Shown piece by piece: positions 24,001-35,300 of a stretch of DNA of 64,000 bases. The DNA lies in contig OU015664.1 of the NCBI GenBank assembly GCA_907165275.2, positions 9,262,001 to 9,326,000 of the forward strand, given 5' to 3'. The first letter of the stretch is position 1, and each line of letters begins with the position of its first letter. A program made the translations under genes and the position numbers. Under the pieces are notes generated by a model. The model was given only the letters and a program-made list of their open reading frames with translations. It was not told the DNA's origin and made no database searches. Source of the DNA: Zygaena filipendulae. Its lineage: Eukaryota > Arthropoda > Insecta > Lepidoptera > Zygaenidae.

Positions 24001-27000
24001 TTACTATGCTATTGCAATAAGCACCTTATTTATATGACAATAAAATTTATTTATCATATTTTATGTCAGATCTTAACGCAGTGTGAGGTGGACCCGACCT
24101 AAATTGATAATAATTTAACAAGCAAATAACAAGACACTAAAAATTAAGTTCACTTGTAGATTAGTACCGGCCTACCTACTTAAATAAATAGTGCGAATAA
24201 ATATTAGATACATCGAGGAAGCCCGAAAATTTTGTCAAATCGATTTGACTTCTAAGTACATATTTATTTATTGTTTGTTTTATTATTCAACCAGCTGCGG
24301 CATCACCAACGGTAATTTTGGAGGTTCCGCGTGAATTCCAGGATAACCTATACGTATAAACCTTCTTCTAAGAATCACTCTATTGGTGATATGATGAAAA
24401 TTCGATAAGTAGTTTTTGAGTTTACCGCGAACAGACTGACAGATAGACGTGGCGGAGGACTTTGTTTTATAATAATGTAAGAATACGTGTATCTAACTTC
24501 TCTTAGTCTTTTTGCTTTGCATAGGTAGGTACCTACCCTAATACCTTTGAGATTTACCATTCAAGTTAATTAAAATCAAATAATTTTATTCTAAGTTGGC
24601 CCCTTTTTGACGTTATGTATGTAACGATGATATTTAAAGAAAAAAAAAAAACAGTAAGTTTACATCAATGAATGAAATATCCATCATCCACCGCTTCCAA
24701 TGACCTGGAGTGAAGCTGCGCAAATGCAACTAACTCCCTAGTAGCAGCAGTTTAATTATGAAATATAATATTTAAATAATATGTACATAATATGACAAAA
24801 CAAATGTTGTTACTATGCCGCATTATTATGCAAAAAAAAACGAACTCGACACTAACCAAGACAACGACAACCTACACGATTTATTTGCATTTATTTGCTT
24901 ACGTCGTGTCATCTGATTAACTACTTAGTAAAAACACGTTATCGAGGTTATCTACTCATAAGCAAAGTTAGTTTACATTTAGTCATACTTAGTTAGTTTT
25001 CAGAATTATACCTTTTTCGATATCGCCGATGCCAAAATCCACGCAGAAATAAAAAAAACATGTGATTTTTATTATTCCGAAATAAGAAAAAAAAAATCAA
25101 AAAAATAAGGTATGATAATCAAAAACAGCCGTAGTTCAAGAAAATGTTATATCTATTGAAATTCGTATCAAAAATCTAAGACAGATTCTTTAATTTTTCT
25201 GTGGGCGTTTTAGCATAGGTAAATTACTCGTAGCTGTTCACAAAACAACATGCTCCTTTACCGTATGAATGGGGATGTTGACTAGATACTTTTGAAAATC
25301 AAAATTCTAATTAGTCCGCCAGTTAGAAAATAAAAAAACAATAGACACGTATTTTTTGCAATTTTTTTTTTCAAATAAATTAAAATAGACAGAGATAAAG
25401 CGCATTAAAGTTTAGGGTGAGGGGGTCGTGACGTCACTAACCGCTAAAATCGCCATACAAGCTGTCCGAATAGTGACGTCACGCGAAATTTCAACTCAAT
25501 GTATCGCCGTTATTTTTTGATTACGTAAAAAAAGAAAAAATACGTGTCCAATATTTTTTATTAATCTACAAAATGGACTAAAAAAAATTAGTCAACATGC
25601 CCATTTCAAGGTCTCGTCTCAGACTACCTACTACCCTTGTAAGAAACGATCGTGAATTCACTGGTGTATGTTTCAATTTTCAGGAATGCGCAGAGACGAA
25701 TAAGGCGTACACGTACAGTCAGCTCCAAAAACACATGTCCACCTTCGCTACGTCCCTGCACAAGAGATTTGGACTGAAACAAGGGGACGTTGTCGCTGCG
25801 ATGTTGCCCAACTGTCCCGAGTTTCCCGTAGTGGCTTTCGGGACCATACAAGCTGGTTGCGTCCTTACAACATTCAATCCTATTTACAAAGAGTGTAAGG
25901 TTATTTTTTGAATTTCCCTTTTTTATGACAAAGAATAGGGATGTGGACTACTTTTGTAAATCAAAATTCTAATTAGTCCGTCAGTTAGAAAATAAAAAAA
26001 CAATAGACACGTATTTTTTGCTTTTTTAAATAAATTAAAATATACAGAGATAAAGCGCATTAAAGTTTAGGATGAGGAGGTCGTGACGTCACTAACCGCA
26101 AAACCGCCATACAAACTGTCAGAATAGTGACGTCACGCGAAATTTAAACTCAATATATCGCCGTTATTTTTTGATTACGTAAAAAAAGAAAAAATACGTG
26201 TCCAATATTTTTTAATAATCTACAAGACGGACTAAAAAAAAAAAAATTAGCCCACATGCCCATTGCAAAAGAACACAAAAAATGTGTGCCTGTCTGTTCA
26301 TGAGAAACTCTGAAAGTAAATAACGGATTATCATGTAGTTCTCACAAGTAGATTAAGATTAGCTTGGAGCTACTCGGAGGTTTCGTTTCATAGAAATTGA
26401 AAGTCAACGCAACGGATTTTGATGCGGTTTTTTTAACAGATTGAGTGAGGCTTATACGTATAGTTTATCCGGGAATTCCCGCGGGAACTCCGAAATTACC
26501 GCGGGTGATGCCGCGGGGGACAGCTAGTGTTGCAATAATTTTCACTAAAAATCTTATTTATCGTATTTCACATTGATAGGTAAGTTTGAGTTTTTTTCTT
26601 GTAGACGTAGGTGCGTATAGGTACGTCTTAGTTTAAAAAATTGAACTCTCATCTTATACAATGCAAAAACTTAAATGTATAGGTAAATATTGGCATAAGT
26701 CAAAGTCCATATATTCAGCTTACATAGGATTAATTTCCAAGTTTATCTAATAGTTTATCTAAAACCTTTATCATACTAGCAATAAACACTGTCAATAGAC
26801 AATGGGTGGTTAATGTATGTATGAATAATTTCCATGATAAGTCAACAATCTATCTTCAGTATACTTAACTATTACGCTTTTATTACGCGAAAAAATGACG
26901 CTTATCGCAATTATAAAGATAATTTGAATAGGAATTACGATTAATTCTGATGACTATCGTATTTTTATTGTATACTACCTGTGCCCGGCGGTTTCGCCCG

Positions 27001-30000
27001 CGTTACTGTAGGAGTTTCCGCGCCAATTCCGGGATAAAAAGTATCCTAAGTTACTCCTGATAACATTAGCTATCTGCGGGTGAAAGTCTAGTCAAAATCG
27101 GTCCAGCCGTTTCAAAGATTAGCTGGGACAAATAGACAGACAGACAGACAGAAAAAAAAAATTAAAATTGATTTTTTGATGTTAGTACCTACCGTATATA
27201 ATTTTGTATGCATTTAGTGAAAAGCTGTTAATTTAAAATTACAAACAGACACTTTAATTTTATTTATATGTAAGTATATGTTTGTATGTATACATAGATA
27301 ATCGTACAGACAATCGTTATATTTTCCTTATATTTAGTCATTGTAGATAAACGCCAAAATTTGCGTTTGCGTGAATACCTAGATTACTTACCTATTTAAA
27401 AACGTTTAAAGTTGCGTAGATACGCTGCAAAAAACATACTTAGAGGTATTTGAAAGAAGATTTTTATTATTACAAGCATTTTTTGAACTTGCAATGTTCG
27501 TTCCTATGTATGTATTATTTATTTATTTATTTATTTATTGCACATCCATATATTATATAGGTTGTCTGTCAGTACGTAGTGTTCTGTAATCCATGTTGTC
27601 TGTTTCAAAGTTTTCAAACAACTTCTTGGATTTTCATGTTTTTTTTTTTGTATAAGCGTAGGTTATTTTTTTTGTATAAGCGTATATTAAACTATCAAAA
27701 TCTACTAAAATAACACATTCCTACATTTTTTTATAACATCATTGAATTTTTCTAAAATTTCAGACGAAATAAGCCATCATATATTGACAACGGAGCCGAA
27801 ACTGGTAGTCACAATACCTGAATGTTATGACACAGTCGTGAAGTCGCTGATAAATGCGAAAAGAAACGCCAAAATTATACTTATAGACAATCCCAACACA
27901 AAGATGCCGGAGGCAGCCACTAGATTCACCGAAATCGCTGAGAATGGAGACGTTGATCATACTTTATTGGACAAAATTGAAACGAAGTTAGATAACACCG
28001 CCTTCATTCCGTTTTCCAGCGGAACTACCGGATTGCCGAAAGGAGTCGAAATTTCGTACAAAAACATTCTGTCGGCTTTAGAAATTATGCAAAACAAACA
28101 CATTTGTTTTCCTAATCTGACTAAAGGTGAATAAATCTAACTAAGCATTGACGTTTTACCTAGATTCACAGTTGTCATTTCAAAAGCACTTTTTAAAACG
28201 TTGACTTCGGCTTGTTTTATAAACTTGATGTGATGTGACTGTGATGTGTCACATCACATCACACCAAGTTTGTGTGATGTGTCGGCGAGATTTTTATCAT
28301 GAAAAATATCATCAACATGTTTTACGTGACAACTTAACTACATTGCTGAAGCAAAAACGCATGACACAAATTTCGCTCTATTAACTCCTTAAATACTATG
28401 ATTTGGGACAAGTGCCCAAGTTATCATTATTCTACACAAAAATATCTTTTCATCGACATATAACAATATATTTCTATTGGAGCGAGTGCCAGCTACCATA
28501 CATTTCTGTCCATCATCCTTTTAATTGCGTGATAGACAAATTTACTGAAACTTCTTCTGTTTCATGCTTAGCAAGAATACAAAACTTCTTCTTTCTTCTT
28601 CTTCTTCTCATGGGAGTAAAAATTCATTTTCCGTCACCGCGTCATGCGTCATATGGCTGCTCTACGGAAAAACAAAGCAACTGTCATTTTTTTCGAAATG
28701 AGTTTTATTTTTATTTTCACCTCTTTTCTTAACGGACTAACTTCGTTCCAACCAAGTGTTCCACGGACCACGACACTCACGTACTGTTTTAAGAACGTTT
28801 TTACGCGATGACTGTGTATCTTGGGTACCTACTTACCTATTTAGTTTAACAATGTAGTTAAGCAATAAGCATGCATAATCGATTGTTCTTAGTGTTATTT
28901 TTCATTGTACTACCTGCTTCAAAATAGCAAACAAATTCTTTCAGGTGATCACCAAGACATTTTGCCGTGTATTCTACCATTCTTCCATATTTACGGCCTT
29001 GTCGTTCCACTAATGGGTCACTTAGCATTGGGATGCAAGCTAATTACTATGTCGAGGTTTTCGGCTACACTTTATTTAGATATATTGAAGAAGCAAGATG
29101 TCACTTTACTTTATGTAGTGCCTCCGATCGGTAAGTGAACATTTTTTCGAACACTCATCGACACATCCCTACTAATATTATAAATGCGAAAGTAACTCTG
29201 TCTGTCTGTCTGTTACGCTTTCACGCCTAGACGGCTCAACCTGTTATCATGAAATTTGGCATAGACGTTGTCAGGGGTACAGAGAAGGACAAAGAGTACT
29301 TTTTGTCCTGGAATTCCCGCGGGATCTCTGAATCCCTACTATCCCTACTAATATTATATATGAGAAAGTAACTCTGTCTGTCTGTCCTTCTGTGTGTTTG
29401 TTACATACGTTTTCACGCCTAGACGGCTCAACCGATCACCATGAAATTTTGCATATACGTATTCAGGGGCACAGAGAAGGATCTAGGGTACTTTTTATTC
29501 CAGAATTCCCGCGAGATCTCTGAAATTAACGCGGGTGAAACCGCGGGGAACAGCTAGTAACAATAGACTAAGTTTGGCCTTACTTTTTCTTTGTTTTGTA
29601 GAAAATAAAACAATTTGTGTCTGATTCCAGCAATCTTGCTTGGAAAACATCCGGACGTAACTAAAGAGCATTTCAGGAAAGTACAACACATCGTTTCCGG
29701 AGCGGCTCCATTGTCCGCTACTGATGTCGAACTTATTCTCGAAAAGGGCAATGTGAGTATAAGGTTTCGATTTTATAATTGCCTTTTGCATGAGCTGAAT
29801 GTGTCATTGAGGTAAGTTAAAATAGTTCGACTCCATCATCAGATCAGCTCTAGCTCCTAATTAGATTGAATTGCCATCCAACTACATACCACACACATAC
29901 ATACGTACATTGTTTCATTTTAATACAAAAATAGCCACCCACTCTGTAGTAATTGTTATTCTTATTTATAGTTACGGTTGCCTGGAAGAAATTGCTTTTT

Positions 30001-32359
30001 AGCAATAAGGCCGCTCTTTGTTGCCTACTTCAGTTATTTTTCTATGTATTTTTATTATCATGGTAACAATAAAAAATATTTGATTTGATTAGATTTGACA
30101 ATTACAAGTAGGTTAAACTTGACTTCTAAGATTTTATTACACTGTTAGTTACCAGTAAAACTAACTTATAAGCTTGTTAAAAAGAAAGAATTCTACAATG
30201 TGTTTCACAGTTCTGAGGCTTATATTCTAGTTTAAGTCTGGAAATCTGAAATACACATGCTAATAAAGAAAGCTTAATAAAAATTTGTTTTCTACTATGT
30301 ACAAAATACATGCTCACTACCATAGTTACATGTGTGCCCGCTTCGTATCTCAGAAACAACTAAATCGATTTCGATGAGTCTTTAAATGCCATAATCCTAT
30401 CAAGCATCTAAATGCCATAATCCAATCAAGCATCTTATCATTTAATCTTTGTCTTGACAAGTTGACACCGACTTAAAAATGCACATACAATTTTGCTGGA
30501 TACGAGACCTTGAAAACTTGTTAGAATATTAGCTACTTAGCAACGTGTTATACTTTATTATTACAGGAAAGTTTAGAATTCCATCAAGGGTTTGGCACAA
30601 CTGAAACCACAGCGATGGGCACCACTGTCTTTATCGGTGCTAAAGTTAAAAATTACTCGTCCAACGGAAAACCAACGTCCAACGCCGAACTGAAGTTCAT
30701 TGATCCAATCACCGGGAAGAACGTTCCTGTGGGACAAGTAAGATCTAATATTACATTTATAATGAGGTCAGGCGTCAACAGCTACTGCCGCGATAGAAGA
30801 TTCTTAAGTGATGAACAGTAATATACCTATTGTGATACGCAATAAAGTTGATATTTCAATGATTTATACTCATCATCCTCCTAATATAAATGTGAAAGTG
30901 TGGGTGTTTGCATGTTTGTTACTCAATCACGCAAAAACGGCTGAACGGATTTGGATGAAATTTGGCATACACATTTTCAGGGGTTCAGAGAAGGACATAG
31001 GGTACTTTTTATCCCGGAATTCCGGCGGAAACTCCGAAATTACTGCGGATGAAACCGCGAGGCACAGCTAGTATCACATATTTTATAATGAGGTCAGGCG
31101 CAAACTTCTACTGCCACGATGATGAACAGTAATATACCTATTGTAATACGTAATAAAGTTGATATTTCAATGATAATATTATACCTACTCATTCTTACTA
31201 TTATAAATGCGAAAGTGAGTTTGTTTGTTTGTTTGTTACGCTTTAACGCCTCAACGGCCCAACAGATCGTCATGAAATTTTGCATACAAGTTCTCAGCGG
31301 TATAGGGATATGTTTTATCCCGGAATTCCTGCCGGAACTCCGAAATTACCACGGGTAAAACCGTGGGGAACAGCTAGTAGGTATTATAAAGAAGTAATGT
31401 TTGTAAGTTTGATTGGATGTAAGAAACTCCTAAATCGACTCTTAAAAATACTACACTGATAGGAATCCACAGTATCTCCGAGTTTCAGAGAATACCTAAG
31501 AGTGTTGAATTGAATTGAAAAACTTTATTTGACACAACACAATTGGAGAATTCTGAAATTCATGCAGTTAAAACCGTGGAGGAACAGCCAAAGATTATAA
31601 TTCAATAATAATACATACCTTAATGGTCGTAGGCAGAAACTAGAAAGTAATGGTTCATCATAACATTAAATTGACGTCAAAAAGAGCCACATTATGGGCC
31701 AAATTTGAATAGAGGATTTGACTTTGACTTTGTAAGTATATTTACACGTAAAACTAAAAAACTAAAAATAAAAAGCTAAAAATAACAACATACCGATTTA
31801 ATTCAAAAGACAAAAACACACGTAATATTCTTATTGATTTATGCTACCACTAATCGGTTTGAATTCGGTGACAAGCCCGCTGGTGTCTGGCCACTTGGGT
31901 TGTCCTGCTCACGAAGAGCTGGTGGCGGGAGTCGACTTAGCCCATCTACCTCCTTCATATTTGGCTTGTCACCGACTTCATACCGATTAGTGGTAGCATA
32001 AATCAATAAGAATATTACGTGTGTTTTTGTCTTTTGAATTAAATCGGTATGTTGTTATTTTTAGCTTTTTATTTTTAGTTTTTTAGTTTTGTGTTTTTGG
32101 AAGTCGGTTTTAATTTTTTTGTTAAAAATTTGTTTATTTCTCGCTTTTAAGTGACTTAGTTCGTAATTTCTCTAAGTTACAATAGCCCAATGTCAACTGT
32201 GGTCTTCATCATCAGTTTCACTTCTTCAAATTTTACTTTCCGAAAGCAAATAAACGATTTACTATAAAAAATACAAAAATCGCTATAGGTGTACCTATAA
32301 TTTTTGAAGAGTTCCCTCGATTACTCCAAGATCCCATCATCAGATCTCGACTTGGTGAC

Positions 32360-32392
<33 letters not shown>

Positions 32393-35300
32393 TTTATTTC
32401 TCACAAGTATGGTACCTATTCTGACAACATAGTACTATGATGACACATTTATATTTATTACTATGTATAATGCGTAAGTCAACAGATGGTTGCAAATAAA
32501 AAAATTTAAGGTACACAGAAAAAATCTACCCACCCTCCGTACTAGTTAAAAAACTGTATTACGGCAAGGTGCACAAATCGTCCTCCGTATGACCAGCCTA
32601 GATTGACATCCTCTTGACCCTACAACGCACCGAGCGCAGGTTTTATTAAAGTGGTGCAAAGCAGAACGTAACAGCATCGATAGTACAAGCAAAACTTAGA
32701 CATAATTCATAGATAGAAAGAAGAATAACACAGTCAATAAAACCAGCCTAATGTAACTAAAGTATTATAGATAAATAAACTTAAACACATCATAATAATA
32801 GCATATTACTATAGATCTTGTAAATAAAATTAAAACTATTTAACATACATATACATATATATAAGCATTATAAAATAACATAACATATGGATTTACTTAT
32901 TTATTTAGTTGAAAAGAAAAAAAGAAAAAGAAATATATATATATTATGTACTTAAAATAATGTATAATGTAAAAAATAAAAAAAAAATAAAAAAAAAAAA
33001 ATAAAAGAAAAAATAATAATAAAGTAGACTTTAAAGAGGTAGAATACATGAGATTTCTAGTAAAAGTTATTTTACATAACAATACATACACTACATATAC
33101 ATATAATCCATGATAATATAATACAGATATAGGTACTTTAGAGCGTGTTGATAGTGATATAATTATTAGTTTTATAAAATGATAATAACTTAATAAATAA
33201 ACAATAAAAATAAGTACATAGTGAATGGTCCTGCAAATAATATAAAACAACGGCAAATAAAATTTAACATATTATCTTGAGCAAATGTTCAGTGGTATCG
33301 TAACTTAAATCACTTAAGTATTTATACAACAATTTCTTACATTTGTATCTAGTTTCATTCCTTAAAGACAAAGCTTTACCTATAAGATTGTACAGATATG
33401 GTCCTAAGAAATATGAAAAGTCATGTGCAAATATAGTATTACAGGATGGTAGATTATAAACCTGATGAATTCTCCTATTAGATCTATCGGGGGGGATTGG
33501 AACTGAATGCTGCCTCAGAACCACTGAACTTATAAATAATTGTCTAATTGTTAGGACAGAGAAATCCTTATATAGGTCCTGGGTTGGATGACGAAAATTC
33601 TTAAATGTAGCCACTTTTATTATTAATCGCTGAGCTATCTCTAGCCTTAAAAGATGAGTCTTTTTTGCTCCACCCCAAACGATAATCCCGTAAGTCAAGA
33701 TGGACTGACATAAAGTACTGTACACAGTTTTAATAGTTTTTTGGTCTCTTAAATGTCTTATTCTTTTAAAAATACATATTAACTTACGGACACGTGCCCT
33801 TAAAGTACTTATTTGTAGTTTCCAATTTAGGTTTTGGTCGATAATAACACCGAGATATCTGATGTGATTTGTTTGAGTGAAAGTTTTGTTGCAATTACAT
33901 GTCGTAATATCAGAACCCTCACACACATGAGCAATTATGGTAAAATTTGGTTCAGGTTGTGTATTATCCCTTATACTAAAAGTAATATATTTAGTCTTAC
34001 TTAAATTCAATGTCAACAGATTTTTGTCTAACCAAGATAGTATATGCCTCATACCCTCTTCAGCAACTAGTTTAGCTTCACCCCATGTTGGACTTTTAAA
34101 AACTATTACTGTGTCATCTGCAAACGTTATAATTTTAGCATGCCTCAGTTTGCCTCGACAAAGATCGTCAATATAGACCAAAAATAACGTCGGCCCAAGG
34201 ACTGAACCTTGAGGAACCCCAAATAAAACAGGCATCTTTGAACTACACAAATCACCAATCTTAACTGATTGAGATCTTTCAGTTAAATAGTCCTCAAAAA
34301 GTTTTAGAGGAACACCTCTAACACCAAGAGACTCTAATTTTCTAAGTAATATAGGCACAGAGACAGTATCGAATGCCTTTGCAAGATCAAGGAATATGCC
34401 AATGCATTTTTGCTTTAGGTCTAGGTTTTCAGCTATATGTGTAACAAAATTTTCTAATGCATCAACTGTAGATTTCTTTTCCCTGAAGCCATATTGATTT
34501 TTCGATAGTAAATTATTGCTTTCCAGATATTTTACAAGTCTACAATTAATTAGTTTTTCTAAAATTTTTGAGAGTGTAGGAAGGAGAGAGATTGGTCTAT
34601 AATTACTTATATCATTTTTGTCCCCTGATTTGTATATAGGTATAACTATTGATTCTTTAAATAATTTAGGAAATACTCCGTTTAATAAACTTAAGTTACA
34701 TAGATGAGTTATAGGTTGTATGAGAACATTGGACAATTTTTTAAGAAACACTGAGGATATACCATCCCAGCCTGTAGAAGTAGTACTTTTTAAGGAAAAT
34801 ATAATTTTTTTTACTTCATATTCATCGGTTGGTAGAAGCAGAAAAGAATGTGAAGGGTTCAAACCATTAAATTTAGATGCTAGTTCGCGCTCCGTATTTA
34901 GGGTCTTCTGCATAATATTTTTGGCCAAATTACATCCAATATTAGAAAAATACTCGTTTACATAGTCTACAGATTTTTGAGGCGTTGATTGTAGTTTTAA
35001 CAAAGTAGTTGAAATATTAGGAGCTGAATTTAAGTTGCAAACCCTCTTTATAACACCCCACGTTTTTTTAATATCATGTTTTGAGTTTATCAACTCCGAT
35101 TTTTCATATTCATATTTTAATTTATGCAAATATTTTAATTTAACAATGGAATCAATTTGGGAGTATCCCCTATCAAACAAAACACAAATTTTTGAAATCG
35201 CTGCAATCGGAACCCGTGAAATACGTATTATTGTTGAGTAGTTCCGATGACCATCTGTGGTCTTCATCATCAGTTCCACTTCTTCAAATTTTGCTTTCCA

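Noticed and set aside
28215..28280. microRNA hairpin in gene B intron 3
   Set aside because: The stem is a simple-sequence repeat of TGATG/CATCA words, and nothing marks a mature miRNA. Small-RNA data would be needed.
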